Positions 1 to 8,164 of a stretch of DNA of 64,000 nucleotides are shown here, piece after piece. Source of the stretch: Streptomyces luteolus (GTDB lineage Bacteria; Actinomycetota; Actinomycetes; Streptomycetales; Streptomycetaceae); assembly GCF_029968015.1 (NCBI RefSeq), contig NZ_JASCIS010000004.1, forward strand, positions 219,767 through 283,766, written 5' to 3'. The notes under the pieces were generated by a model that had not been told where the DNA came from, did no database searches, and saw only the letters and a program-made list of their open reading frames with translations. The stretch's first letter is position 1. The number at the start of each line of letters is the position of its first letter. The position numbers and the translations under genes are program-made.

Positions 1-132
1 CGCCCCGTGCACCAGGGTCTGCTGGTCCTCCCCGTGCACCAGGTTCTGCTGGTCCTCCCCGTGCACCAGGCTCTGCTGGTCCTCCCCGTGTACCTGGGCC
101 TCCTTGTCGTCCACGGGCCCATCGTCACCCAC
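1..132 (-). CDS. Partial CDS, N-terminus with 9-residue tandem repeats, unknown function
   Basis: The minus strand holds a GTG start at 132 preceded by a strong Shine-Dalgarno (GAGGGGG, 6 nt before the start). The 44 visible codons run off the left edge with the G/C-biased third positions normal for this genome. After a short acidic leader (MGDDGPVDDKEAQV) come three near-identical nonapeptides of the form HGEDQQxLV with x = Ser, Asn, Thr, encoded by a 27-bp tandem DNA repeat. I do not recognise the family, and the body of the protein lies outside the window. It is divergent from the secreted protein gene at 371, so the 133-370 gap should hold both promoters. Seen: RBS, frame, repeats. Inferred: that it is translated. 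Confidence 0.55.
   Translation of the reverse strand, partial: MGDDGPVDDKEAQVHGEDQQSLVHGEDQQNLVHGEDQQTLVHGA
7..114. repeat. 27-bp tandem repeat, about 3.9 copies
   Basis: Units start at 7, 34, 61 and 88. The first three differ at one or two bases and the fourth is degenerate. The period of 27 keeps the minus-strand reading frame and encodes the HGEDQQxLV nonapeptide. Confidence 0.85.
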
Positions 133-370
133 GAAGGTCCCCCTCGCATCAACCGATCGGCCGACCCCTCTGTCGACCGTCCCGCCCGCAGGTCGCAGCC
201 GGTACGTCGACGGGGAGGGGCCGCCCGCGAGCCCACGATGGACGCAGAGCGACAAATGCTCGAAGACACCGCGGGAACCGATCGGAAATCACCTCCCGCC
301 CCTCCACGTGCAGGCCCCCTGCACACCATGTGCAGGCCGAAGGGCCGCCGCCAGAGAACGAGGAATCTCC

Positions 371-943
371 ATGAAGAAGCTCTCCCTGCGTACCCGTGTC
401 GTCACCGGTGCCGTCGCCGTCGCCGCCCTCGGCGCGGGCACCTTCGGCGCCGTCTCCGCGACCGCCGCCCCGGCCGAGTCCGCCGCCGCCGCCCCGGCCG
501 CCGCGACCTCCGCGACCTCGGCGACCTCCGCGAAGAACACCACCGAGTCGACCCACCTGACCATCGACGCCGCCACCAAGGCCGCGCAGGCCGCGCTCGA
601 CGCCGCGGAGAAGGAGAACCAGCGGATCACCGTCGCGGTCGTCGACCGCAACGGCAACACCATCGTCACCCTGCGCGGCGACGGTGCGGGCCCGCAGTCG
701 TACGAGTCGGCCGAGAAGAAGGCGTACACCGCCGTGGCCTGGAACGCCCCGACCTCCGAGCTGGCCAAGCGCCTGGAGCAGGCCCCGAACCTGAAGGACA
801 TCCCCGGCACGCTGTTCCTCGCCGGTGGTGCCCCGGTGACCGCGAAGAACGCCCCGATCGCGGGCATCGGTGTCGCGGGCGCCCCGAGCGGCGCCCTGGA
901 CGAGAAGTTCGCGCAGGCGGGTGCCGCCGCCCTGGGCCGCTGA
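371..943 (+). CDS. Secreted GlcG/HbpS-family heme-binding-like protein
   Basis: A 190-residue protein that belongs, by its fold motif, to the GlcG/HbpS (DUF336) family. HbpS of Streptomyces is an extracellular heme-binding, redox-linked protein. Residues 1-33 form a Sec-type signal peptide (MKKLSLRTR, a hydrophobic Ala/Gly stretch, then ATAAPA). An Ala/Thr/Ser-rich linker follows, then the conserved domain with ITVAVVDRNGN and the Gly-rich VAGAPSG end. The ATG at 371 follows GAGGAA and is preferred to longer in-frame starts, which would bury the signal peptide. The senS-senR two-component genes that accompany hbpS in some Streptomyces are not seen here. Family confidence is high; heme binding itself is inferred. 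Confidence 0.85.
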   Translation: MKKLSLRTRVVTGAVAVAALGAGTFGAVSATAAPAESAAAAPAAATSATSATSAKNTTESTHLTIDAATKAAQAALDAAEKENQRITVAVVDRNGNTIVTLRGDGAGPQSYESAEKKAYTAVAWNAPTSELAKRLEQAPNLKDIPGTLFLAGGAPVTAKNAPIAGIGVAGAPSGALDEKFAQAGAAALGR

Positions 944-1018
944 CCCACACCGGCCCAACCCCGGGTCGCTGACCCACCGGCCCACGTCCCGGGTCGCTGA
1001 CCCAAGCCCCCGGGTCGC
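934..1018. repeat. Degenerate tandem repeat spanning the stop codon of the HbpS-like gene
   Basis: Units starting at 934, 963, 991 and 1012 share GGGTCGCTGACCCA. The first contains the gene's own TGA (941-943), so the last codons plus stop have been copied downstream two to three times. Confidence 0.75.
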
Positions 1019-1146
1019 CCTGAGCCGCGGCCGGGCACCACCTCTGCACGCCCCCCCCCCGGTGCCCGGCCGCTCCTCCCTCTCGCAGCAACTGCACCTA
1101 TCCGCTCAAAGGACGAGCCGCGCGTACCGCCCATAAGATCACTCAC

Positions 1147-2637
1147 GTGATACGCCGACGACCTCTGTCCGACCCCCGCACCCCGCCCCGGACAGGCCGT
1201 TTCCGTACGGTCCGCCGCACCGTCCCCCTGGTGCTCGCCGGAATGCTCGCCCTGTCGGTGTGCAGCGGGGCCGGAGTGCGGGGCACGCCGGGCAGCGCGG
1301 GTCTGCGGGACCCGTACTTCCCCGATCTGGGCAACGGCGGGTACGACGTCACGCACTACGCCCTCGACCTGGACTACGACCCGGACTCCGGGCGGCTGCG
1401 CGGCGCGGCGGTGATCACGGCACGCGCCACCCAGGACCTCAGCGCCTTCAACCTCGACCTGCGCGGCCTCGACGTTGCCTCGGTCACCGTCGACGATCAC
1501 GCCGCGCGCTTCAACCGGCAGCGCAGCGAGCTGACCGTGCGGCCGCGGGACGAGCTGCGGAACGGGAAGACGTTCCGTACGACCGTCCGCTACTCCGGCA
1601 AGCCGAGAACCATCACCGACGCGGACGGCGCCGAGGAGGGCTGGCTGCCCACCCGCGCGGGCGCCGTCGGACTCGGCCAGCCGACCGGCTCGATGACCTG
1701 GTTCCCCGGCAACCACCACCCCTCCGACAAGGCCGCGTACGACATCGAGATCACCGTCCCGAAGGGCCTGCGGGCGTACTCCAACGGGGAGTTGACGCAT
1801 GCGCGCACCCGCGGCGACGCCACGGCGTTCCGCTGGCACAGCGGTGAGCCCATGGCGAGCTATCTGGCGACGGTGGCGATCGGCCCGTACAAGACCGGGA
1901 CCTCCGTGGTGAAGGGCGTGAGCCGCGAGGGCGGCCTTCCGGTGCGTACGGCGGTGGTGCCCGGCCAAGCCGCGAAGAGCGCGGACACGCTCGCGCGCAT
2001 CCCGGACGTCGTGCGGTGGGCGGAGCGGCGCTTCGGCCCGTACCCGTTCTCCTCGGTCGGCGCGATCGTCGAGGAGCCGGGCGCCGCCGGGTACGCCCTG
2101 GAGACCCAGACCAGGCCCGTGTTCCCCGGCGCCCCCGGCACGATGCTCCTCGTGCACGAGCTGGCCCACCAGTGGTTCGGCAACTCCGTGTCGCCGAAGA
2201 GCTGGCAGGACATGTGGCTCAACGAGGGCTTCGCCACCTACGCCGAGTGGCTGTTCAGCGAGGACCACGGCGGCCGGACCGCACAGCAGACCTTCGACCA
2301 GGTCTACGCGGGCGAGGGCTCCTACGTGGAGAACGCCATCGGCGGCCCGGCCGAGGCCGCGGCGATCTGGGCCTACCCGCCCGCGAAGCCGACCGGCGCC
2401 GACACGATCTCGGCGACCCCCGTCTACTACCGGGGCGCGCTGGTCGTCCACAAGATCCGGCAGGCCGTCGGCGATGCCCGCTTCTTCGCCCTCGTGCGGG
2501 GCTGGACCAAGGACCACCGCCACGGCAACGCCGACACGGAGGACTTCACGGCGTACGTGGAGCAGAAGTCCGGCAAGGACCTGGACGCGATCTGGGACGT
2601 CTGGCTGTACGGCGAGGGCAAGCCGTCGAAGCCGTAG
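1147..2637 (+). CDS. Secreted M1-family zinc aminopeptidase
   Basis: A 496-residue M1 (gluzincin) metallopeptidase. The zinc site [10 protein letters not shown] is near residue 337 and the downstream third ligand motif [10 protein letters not shown] is about 20 residues later, both matching the family. The exopeptidase GAMEN-type loop is not in canonical form (GYALETQTR occupies the corresponding place). The N-terminus is Arg-rich, followed by a hydrophobic stretch ([15 protein letters not shown]), consistent with export. At about 500 residues it is a short M1 enzyme lacking the large C-terminal helical domain, as in other Streptomyces secreted members. The GTG at 1147 is the first good start; an ATG at about 1240 lies inside the signal sequence and is less likely. 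It should release N-terminal residues from peptides outside the cell. Confidence 0.9.
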   Translation: MIRRRPLSDPRTPPRTGRFRTVRRTVPLVLAGMLALSVCSGAGVRGTPGSAGLRDPYFPDLGNGGYDVTHYALDLDYDPDSGRLRGAAVITARATQDLSAFNLDLRGLDVASVTVDDHAARFNRQRSELTVRPRDELRNGKTFRTTVRYSGKPRTITDADGAEEGWLPTRAGAVGLGQPTGSMTWFPGNHHPSDKAAYDIEITVPKGLRAYSNGELTHARTRGDATAFRWHSGEPMASYLATVAIGPYKTGTSVVKGVSREGGLPVRTAVVPGQAAKSADTLARIPDVVRWAERRFGPYPFSSVGAIVEEPGAAGYALETQTRPVFPGAPGTMLLVHELAHQWFGNSVSPKSWQDMWLNEGFATYAEWLFSEDHGGRTAQQTFDQVYAGEGSYVENAIGGPAEAAAIWAYPPAKPTGADTISATPVYYRGALVVHKIRQAVGDARFFALVRGWTKDHRHGNADTEDFTAYVEQKSGKDLDAIWDVWLYGEGKPSKP

Positions 2638-2676
2638 GCCGTGTCCGCAAAGTCCCTCCCCCAGCCCTGAACTCCC

Positions 2677-3204
2677 TTACGCGGAAGGTGCGTTGAGCTC
2701 CTTGCGCATCAGCACGCACGGCCGCTGCCGCTCCAGGTCCTCTGCGTACCCGATGAGTTCATAGCCGAGGTTGGTCCAGAACCAGCCCGCCTGGTCGTTG
2801 CTCTCCAGGATCGCCAGGCGTACGGCCTCGCGGCCCGCGGTGCGGAAGCGGTCCTCGATCAGCCGCGCCAGCTCCCGCCCGACCCCGCCGCGGTGCAGCT
2901 TGGCGTCCACCAGGAGCAGCCCGATCCACGGGTCCGGGTCCTCCGGGTTCGGGTGCTGCCCGAGCGTGATCGCGAGCCCGACGAGCCGCCCCTCGGAACG
3001 GGCGAGCAGCACCTCGGCCGTGGGCCGCGCCAACTCTTCCGCGAGGGCCGCGGCGACCTGCTCCTCGGTGATGTGCTCCGGGTCCGGGAAGTCCCCGCTG
3101 AGCGCGAAGAACTCCCGGTTGGAGGCGTACAGTTCGGTGACTTCGGTGAGGACCGTGCCGGGGAGCGCGCCGCCGTCCAGGACCGGGATCTGTTCGAGGA
3201 TCAT
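2677..3204 (-). CDS. GNAT-family N-acetyltransferase
   Basis: A 175-residue protein with the GNAT fold. Acetyl-CoA binding is suggested by LVDAKLHRGGVGRELARLIE (motif A, with Arg-Gly-Gly-Val-Gly in place of Q/RxxGxG/A) and by the following AILESNDQAGWFWTNLGYE (motif B). It is the usual length for a single-domain GNAT. The substrate cannot be read from the sequence. The gene is convergent with the M1 peptidase gene, with only 39 bp between the stops. The start is the ATG at 3204. Confidence 0.85.
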   Translation of the reverse strand: MILEQIPVLDGGALPGTVLTEVTELYASNREFFALSGDFPDPEHITEEQVAAALAEELARPTAEVLLARSEGRLVGLAITLGQHPNPEDPDPWIGLLLVDAKLHRGGVGRELARLIEDRFRTAGREAVRLAILESNDQAGWFWTNLGYELIGYAEDLERQRPCVLMRKELNAPSA

Positions 3205-3453
3205 GCGGGCAGGCTAGCCGCGCGTTTCCGGGGAGTCGATGTCGAAGGCAGCGGCGCAGCCGCAGGCCGTCAGGGGCGCGGGGAAACTGCGCGACCGGCC
3301 CACGACAGGCCGCACCCGGCGACGAAACCGACACACCCCGCGTACGGGAAGGGGCCCCGGTCCGACGACCAGGGCCCCTTGCCTCGTCAGCGCGACCTCG
3401 TCAGCGCGACCTCGTCAGCGCGACCTCGTCAGCGCGACCTCGTCAGCGCGACC
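3205..3453. other. Repeat-filled gap between the GNAT gene and terD
   Basis: No credible gene. A short dispersed repeat (GGGGCGCGGGG followed by ACTGCGC, about 3273-3293) has a close copy at about 22204-22225. The right side is the five-copy 14-bp tandem repeat described separately. Confidence 0.6.
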
Positions 3454-3455
3454 TC
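3386..3455. repeat. 14-bp tandem repeat, five exact copies, abutting terD stop
   Basis: GTCAGCGCGACCTC is repeated without mismatch at 3386, 3400, 3414, 3428 and 3442. The last copy overlaps the terD stop codon (3454-3456), so the array starts at the end of the gene and extends into its 3' flank. Confidence 0.95.
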
Positions 3456-4029
3456 AGATGTTGACGCCGAAGTCCTGCGCGATGCCGGCGAGGCCCGAGG
3501 CGTAGCCCTGGCCGACCGCGCGGAACTTCCACTCCGCGCCGTTGCGGTAGAGCTCACCGAAGACCATCGCGGTCTCGGTGGCGGCGTCCTCGGAGAGGTC
3601 GTACCGCGCGATCTCGGTGCCGCCGTCCTGGTTGATGATGCGGATGTAGGCGTTCCGCACCTGGCCGAAGTTCTGCGAGCGGGACTCCGCGTCGTAGATC
3701 GAGACCGGGAAGACGATCTTGTCGACCTCGGCCGGCAGGCCCGCCAGGTTGACGTTGATCGCCTCGTCGTCGCCCGCGCCCTCGCCGGTGCGGTTGTCAC
3801 CGGTGTGGACGATGGTCTGGTCCGGCGACTGCTTGTTGTTGAAGAAGACGAAGTGGCCGTCCGTGAAGACCTTGCCGTCGGCCTTGACCGCGATCGCGGA
3901 GGCGTCCAGGTCGAAGTCGGTGCCGGTGGTGGTGCGGACGTCCCAGCCGAGGCCCACCGTGACGGCGGTCAGGCCCGGTGCCTCCTTGGTGAGCGAGACG
4001 TTGCCGCCCTTGGACAGGCTTACAGCCAT
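3454..4029 (-). CDS. terD: TerD-family calcium-binding stress protein
   Basis: A 191-residue TerD-domain protein of exact family length. It starts [20 protein letters not shown] and contains the typical [18 protein letters not shown], the acidic [14 protein letters not shown] loop (calcium ligands in characterised TerD proteins) and the closing [11 protein letters not shown]. TerD proteins belong to the tellurite and general stress response; Streptomyces carries many paralogues with roles in development and calcium-dependent physiology. This copy stands alone, divergent from nagK, with a palindrome array in the shared 242-bp upstream region. The ATG at 4029 has GAGGGGATC upstream. The specific role is unknown. 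Confidence 0.95.
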   Translation of the reverse strand: MAVSLSKGGNVSLTKEAPGLTAVTVGLGWDVRTTTGTDFDLDASAIAVKADGKVFTDGHFVFFNNKQSPDQTIVHTGDNRTGEGAGDDEAINVNLAGLPAEVDKIVFPVSIYDAESRSQNFGQVRNAYIRIINQDGGTEIARYDLSEDAATETAMVFGELYRNGAEWKFRAVGQGYASGLAGIAQDFGVNI

Positions 4030-4142
4030 GGAAGATCCCCTCTGATTACTGCGGTGCTACGGGCTACGTACCTTCAGACGAAGCTACCGTCACCCGCTCT
4101 AACGCCGCCGGGGACCCGTGAGGTTCCAGGTCTCTTCGCTTT

Positions 4143-4231
4143 CTTCGGCACCGAAGGCTTTCTTCGGCACCGAAGACTTCTTCGGCACCGGAGGCTTTCT
4201 TCGACACGGAAGACTTTCTTCGGCACCGAAG
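4143..4231. repeat. Array of five 14-bp palindromes at 18-19 bp spacing
   Basis: CTTCGGCACCGAAG, a perfect inverted repeat with a 2-bp centre, occurs at 4143, 4162 and 4218, with variants at 4180 (CTTCGGCACCGGAG) and 4199 (CTTCGACACGGAAG). Spacings are 19, 18, 19 and 19 bp. The array lies 41-129 bp upstream of nagK and directly abuts the DasR-type site, on the promoter side of both nagK and terD. Confidence 0.85.
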
Positions 4232-4245
4232 TGGACTAGACCTTT
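4230..4245 (+). promoter_or_regulatory. DasR-type operator (dre) for nagK-nagA
   Basis: AGTGGACTAGACCTTT matches 13 of 16 positions of the DasR consensus A(G/C)TGGTCTAGACCA(G/C)T. It ends 26 bp before the nagK start. DasR, released by glucosamine-6-phosphate, represses aminosugar genes in Streptomyces, and nagKA is a known target. Matching was done by eye. Confidence 0.8.
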
Positions 4246-4271
4246 CGCGGGGCGCGGGCCAGACTGTCAGC

Positions 4272-5270
4272 GTGACTGCATTGACCCGGGCGACAACCCC
4301 CGGACCCCCGGCCGGACGGCACGTCATCGCCCTGGACGTGGGCGGCACCGGAATGAAGGCCGCCCTGATCGGCGCGGACGGCACCTCCCTGCACGAGGCC
4401 CGCCGCGCCACCGGACGCGACCGCGGACCCGAGGCCGTCGTCGAGTCCATCCTCGACTTCGCCGCCGAGCTGCGCGCGTACGGGGAGGAACGCTTCGGCG
4501 AGCCCGCCGCCGCGGCCGGGGTCGCCGTGCCCGGCATCGTCGACGCGGAGCGCGGCATCGCCGTGTACGCCGCCAACCTCGGCTGGCGCGACCTGCCGCT
4601 GCGCGATCTGCTCACCGAGCGCATCGGCGTCCCCGTCGCCCTCGGCCACGACGTCCGCACCGGCGGCCTCGCCGAGGGCCGGGTCGGGGCCGGGCAGGGC
4701 GCCGACCGGTTCCTGTTCCTGCCGCTCGGCACCGGGATCGCCGGGGCCATCGGCATCGACGGCCGGATCGAGCCCGGCGCGCACGGGTACTCGGGCGAGA
4801 TCGGGCACATCGTGGTCCGCCCCGGCGGACCGCTCTGCGGCTGCGGGCAGCGCGGCTGCCTGGAGCGGCTCGCCTCCGCCTCCGCCGTGAGCCGCGCCTG
4901 GGCCGAGGCGAGCGGCGACCCGGACGCGGACGCCGCGGACTGTGCCAAGGCCGTCGAGTCGGGGGACGAACGGGCCCTCACCGTCTGGCAGGACGCGGTC
5001 GACGCCCTCGCCGACGGCCTCGTCACCGCGATCACCCTGCTCGACCCGCGCACGCTCATCATCGGTGGCGGACTCGCCGAAGCGGGGGAAACCTTGTTCA
5101 CACCGCTGCGGGCGGCCGTCGAGCGGCGCGTCACGTTCCAGCAGCTGCCCGCCGTCGTCCCCGCCGCGCTCGGGGACACCGCGGGCTGCCTGGGCGCGGG
5201 CCTGCTCGCCTGGGACCTGCTGACGGCTCAAGAATCCGCATCCCCCACGTCCTCGGAGGTAACCACCTGA
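4272..5270 (+). CDS. nagK: ROK-family N-acetylglucosamine kinase
   Basis: A 332-residue ROK sugar kinase. It has the phosphate-binding ALDVGGTGMKAALI near residue 20, the EIGHIVV metal/sugar segment, the ROK zinc signature CGCGQRGCLE around residue 188, and the IIGGGLA motif near the end. It should phosphorylate GlcNAc to GlcNAc-6-phosphate, the substrate of the next gene product. The stop overlaps the nagA start (TGATG), so the two are translationally coupled. The GTG at 4272 sits just downstream of a DasR-type operator. The sugar specificity comes from context and operator, not from active-site residues. Confidence 0.88.
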   Translation: MTALTRATTPGPPAGRHVIALDVGGTGMKAALIGADGTSLHEARRATGRDRGPEAVVESILDFAAELRAYGEERFGEPAAAAGVAVPGIVDAERGIAVYAANLGWRDLPLRDLLTERIGVPVALGHDVRTGGLAEGRVGAGQGADRFLFLPLGTGIAGAIGIDGRIEPGAHGYSGEIGHIVVRPGGPLCGCGQRGCLERLASASAVSRAWAEASGDPDADAADCAKAVESGDERALTVWQDAVDALADGLVTAITLLDPRTLIIGGGLAEAGETLFTPLRAAVERRVTFQQLPAVVPAALGDTAGCLGAGLLAWDLLTAQESASPTSSEVTT

Positions 5271-6445
5271 TGGCCGCACGCAAGGTACTCACCGGCGCCC
5301 GGGTGGTGCTGCCCACCGGGACCGTCGCCGACGGCCGGGTCATCGTCGACGAGCACGGCCGGATCGCCGGGCACGCGCAGGAGAGCGACACCGCCGTCGA
5401 CCTGACCGGCCACTGGGTCGTGCCCGGCTTCGTGGACATGCACAACCACGGCGGCGGCGGCGCCTCCTTCACCTCCGGCACCGAGGAGGAGGTGCTCAGG
5501 GGCGTCCGCACGCACCGCGAGCACGGCACCACCACCCTCGTCGCCTCCACCGTCACCGGCGAGCTCGACTTCCTCGCGCAGCGCGCCGGTTTCCTCTCCG
5601 AGCTGGCCGAGCAGGGCGAGATCGCGGGCATCCACTTCGAGGGCCCGTTCATCTCCCCGTGCCGCAAAGGCGCCCACAGCGAGGTGCTGCTGCGCGACCC
5701 CGACCCGGCCGACGTCCTGAAGCTCGTCGACGCCGCGCGCGGCCAGGCCCGCATGCTCACCCTCGCCCCCGAACTCCCCGGCGGCGTCGACTCCGTACGC
5801 CTCCTCGCGGAGCACGGCGTGCTCGCCGCCGTGGGCCACACCGACGGGTCGTACGAGCAGACCCTGGCCGCGATCGACGCGGGCGCGACCGTAGCCACGC
5901 ACCTCTACAACGCGATGCCGGGGCTCGGCCACCGGGCGCCGGGGCCGATCGCCGCGCTCCTGGAGGACGAGCGGGTCACCGTCGAGCTGATCGACGACGG
6001 CACGCATCTGCACCCGGCCGCCTTCCAACTGGCCTTCCACCACGCGGGCGCCGACCGGGTCGCGCTGATCACGGACGCGATGGACGCGGCCGGATTCGGC
6101 GACGGGCGGTACATGCTCGGGCCGTTGGAGGTCGAGGTGAAGGATAATGTGGCGCGCCTCGTCAGCGAGTCGGGCCCCGGCTCCATCGCGGGCTCCACGC
6201 TCACCCTGGACCGCGCGTTCAAGCGCGCCGCGACGATCGACCGGCTGCCCGTCGAGGACGTCGTCCGCGCCATCTCCGCCAACCCGGCCAAGCTGCTCGG
6301 CGTCTACGACCGGGTCGGCTCCCTCGAACCCGGCAAGGACGCCGACCTGGTGGTCCTCGACGAGCACTTCGACCTGGCGGGCGTGATGAGGAAGGGCGAG
6401 TGGGTGGTGGCACCCGGGGCGCCCGGAGCGCCGCAACTGGGCTGA
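5270..6445 (+). CDS. nagA: N-acetylglucosamine-6-phosphate deacetylase
   Basis: A 391-residue amidohydrolase of the NagA type that deacetylates GlcNAc-6-phosphate to glucosamine-6-phosphate, the DasR inducer. Visible motifs are VPGFVDMHNHGGGG (metal-binding His pair, about residue 57), HFEGPFISPCRKGAH, VGHTDGSYEQ, ATHLYNAM, and the catalytic ALITDAMDAAG. Its length is typical. The ATG at 5270 shares one base with the nagK stop and follows GGAGGT at 9 nt. The final residues VVLDEHFDL and GEWVV match the usual amidohydrolase C-terminus. Part of the nagKA operon under the upstream DasR-type site. Confidence 0.93.
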   Translation: MAARKVLTGARVVLPTGTVADGRVIVDEHGRIAGHAQESDTAVDLTGHWVVPGFVDMHNHGGGGASFTSGTEEEVLRGVRTHREHGTTTLVASTVTGELDFLAQRAGFLSELAEQGEIAGIHFEGPFISPCRKGAHSEVLLRDPDPADVLKLVDAARGQARMLTLAPELPGGVDSVRLLAEHGVLAAVGHTDGSYEQTLAAIDAGATVATHLYNAMPGLGHRAPGPIAALLEDERVTVELIDDGTHLHPAAFQLAFHHAGADRVALITDAMDAAGFGDGRYMLGPLEVEVKDNVARLVSESGPGSIAGSTLTLDRAFKRAATIDRLPVEDVVRAISANPAKLLGVYDRVGSLEPGKDADLVVLDEHFDLAGVMRKGEWVVAPGAPGAPQLG

Positions 6446-6672
6446 TTCGCCGATCCGTTGAGGCACATACGCGGTGGGCCCGGAGGCAGCCTTGGCTGCT
6501 TGCTGCTTCCAGGTCTCCGTGGCCACGGCCCAGCAGCGGGCCGAGCGTTACTGCGCCCTCTCACATCAATAGTCACATAACTCTCACGTGTTCCCACGGG
6601 GGTTGACCGCCAGATGCGTCGGCCCTCGCCAGTACGGTGGGAGGCCCGTGGCCAGCAGTAAGGGGGAGAAGC
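6446..6672. other. Gap between nagA and the WXG100-like gene
   Basis: No gene. It holds a short hairpin (GCAGCC, 2-nt loop, GGCTGC near 6485) and an AT-richer stretch around 6560-6590 that may belong to the promoter of the type VII-like cassette. No clear -35/-10 pair was found. Confidence 0.4.
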
Positions 6673-6963
6673 GTGGGCACCGGCTTCCAGATCGACACCG
6701 TCGCAGTCCAGCGCATCGTGGAGAAACTCGACGAGTGCGACGAACGCATGGAGCAGGCACGGAAACGCCTCAAGAACGTCGGCCCGAAGTCACTGGGAAC
6801 CAACGGCCTTGACAACGCATGCGACACCTTCCAGTCGGAGTGGGAGGACGGCATCAAGCGCATCGAGGACGCGTCGAAGGACATCAGGGAGCGCCTGCAG
6901 GCCACCATCGACGCGTACAAGGCGGGCGAACGGAAGACGGCCGAGGGATTCGGCGCGAAGTAG
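6673..6963 (+). CDS. WXG100/ESAT-6-like small helical protein
   Basis: A 96-residue protein, almost all helix, with the size and pattern of ESX/type VII secretion substrates. One helix (IDTVAVQRIVEKLDECDERMEQARKRL) is followed by a turn region and then SEWEDGIKRIEDASKDIRERL. The WXG turn appears as Trp-Glu-Asp-Gly, so it is atypical. It ends in GFGAK. The GTG at 6673 has AGGGGGAG 2-9 nt upstream, and the longer in-frame start is less likely. First gene of a four-gene set running to 10101. It probably pairs with the next gene product as a helical heterodimer, by analogy with other WXG100 pairs. Confidence 0.72.
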   Translation: MGTGFQIDTVAVQRIVEKLDECDERMEQARKRLKNVGPKSLGTNGLDNACDTFQSEWEDGIKRIEDASKDIRERLQATIDAYKAGERKTAEGFGAK

Positions 6964-7007
6964 TCGTGAAGTAGGGCTGTCAGCAGCCAAGGGGGAACGC
7001 ACGTCGC

Positions 7008-8144
7008 ATGTCGTACCGCAGCATCTTCATCTTGGGCGACGAGGCATGGCCGGGCCTGAAGTTCAATCCGGCCAAGGGCGACTTGGAAGCGATCGACGAT
7101 CTCGCGTCGGACGTGAAGGCCGTCAGTACCGAACTCGACGAGCTTGAGGAGCTGTTGACCTCCATCGGGAAGAACAGCGGTGTCTGGCGGGGGGAGGCGG
7201 CCGAGCGCTTCTCGAAGAAGCTGGGCAAACTCCCCAAGTACCTGAACCAGGGCTCCGATTCCATGGGCAGGTGTGCCAAGACCCTGCATAAGTGGCACAG
7301 CCAGCTGTCGCAGATGCAGCACAACGCGCAGGGCTTGGAGGCCGAGGCCGTTACCGCCCGGCGTGAGGCCGACCGGCTCACGAGCGCGTACAACTCGGAG
7401 AACGACCGGCTCAGGGCGCTCGGCCCCATGCCCGCCGACGAGGCCGACCGGCTCAATCAAAAGCTGGACCGGCAGCGAGCCGAGGTGGAACAGGCGCAGG
7501 ACAAGCTGGAGAAGCTGATCCGCGAGGCCGAGGACATCTACGGCCGGTGGAACGACCGGGCCCAGATCGCCGAAGCGGCCATCATCGAGGCGTCCGAGAA
7601 CCACCCGCCGGACTTCGGCTTCTGGGAGCGGGTCGGCGACGGCCTGAAGGAAGTGGCGCGAGACGCCGGCGACTGGCTGGCCGAGAACGCTGATTTGTTG
7701 TCCACGATTTCCTCGGCTCTGACCACGGCCGCGCTCGCCTGCCAGATCATTCCCGGCATCGGCACTGCCGCGGGCGTGGCTCTGGGTGCTGCGGCAGGAG
7801 CCTTCGCACTCGGCGCGATGGCCGGGCATGCTGTCCAGGGAATGCGCGGACAGAAGATGGGCTGGGTGAAGATGGGGCTGGATGCATTCGGTGTGATCCC
7901 GGGCGCGAGTGGGCTCATTGGGCTGGCGAGAGGAGGGAAAGCGGCAGGGGCCCTGGCTCTGGAGAAGGGGATTCACAGCGGATTTCTGCAGTCGAAGGTC
8001 ATCCAGCCTGTCGAGTTGAAGATTGCGGGAGCGTTCGGGAAGACCATGGACGAGGCGGCCATCACGACAATGAATCAGTACACGCAGATGACCATTAAGG
8101 CAGGAACTGCCGCCTTCGGCGGGTGGAAAGAAGCGACCAGCTGA
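7008..8144 (+). CDS. WXG-type putative type VII secreted protein with hydrophobic core
   Basis: A 378-residue protein built like actinobacterial T7SS substrates. Residues 20-100 form a helical hairpin with a true WXG turn (W60-R-G62). Residues 105-190 are a charged coiled coil (EAEAVTARREADRL, KLDRQRAEVEQAQDKLEKL). Residues about 230-315 are a Gly/Ala-rich hydrophobic segment (GIGTAAGVALGAAAGAFALG). A 60-residue tail follows. That order of parts resembles the N-terminal half of polymorphic toxins, but no recognisable toxin domain follows, so it may be a delivery or structural protein. It is 44 bp after the small WXG100-like gene. Start ATG at 7008 after AAGGGGG. No ESX core genes (eccC, eccD, mycP) lie in the window. 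Confidence 0.65.
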   Translation: MSYRSIFILGDEAWPGLKFNPAKGDLEAIDDLASDVKAVSTELDELEELLTSIGKNSGVWRGEAAERFSKKLGKLPKYLNQGSDSMGRCAKTLHKWHSQLSQMQHNAQGLEAEAVTARREADRLTSAYNSENDRLRALGPMPADEADRLNQKLDRQRAEVEQAQDKLEKLIREAEDIYGRWNDRAQIAEAAIIEASENHPPDFGFWERVGDGLKEVARDAGDWLAENADLLSTISSALTTAALACQIIPGIGTAAGVALGAAAGAFALGAMAGHAVQGMRGQKMGWVKMGLDAFGVIPGASGLIGLARGGKAAGALALEKGIHSGFLQSKVIQPVELKIAGAFGKTMDEAAITTMNQYTQMTIKAGTAAFGGWKEATS

Positions 8145-8164
8145 GGCTCCGAGGTGCTGCACTT

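Noticed and set aside
1240..1275. Lipobox in the M1 peptidase signal
   Set aside because: LSVC has Val before Cys, which is not accepted by lipoprotein signal peptidase. Read as an ordinary signal peptide.
289..2523. 744-codon minus-strand frame over the HbpS-like and M1 genes
   Set aside because: Antisense to genes with signal peptide and HELAH zinc site. Composition is Arg/Gly-rich without domains.
3386..3455. CRISPR-like array
   Set aside because: Units are contiguous 14-bp repeats without spacers and there are no cas genes.
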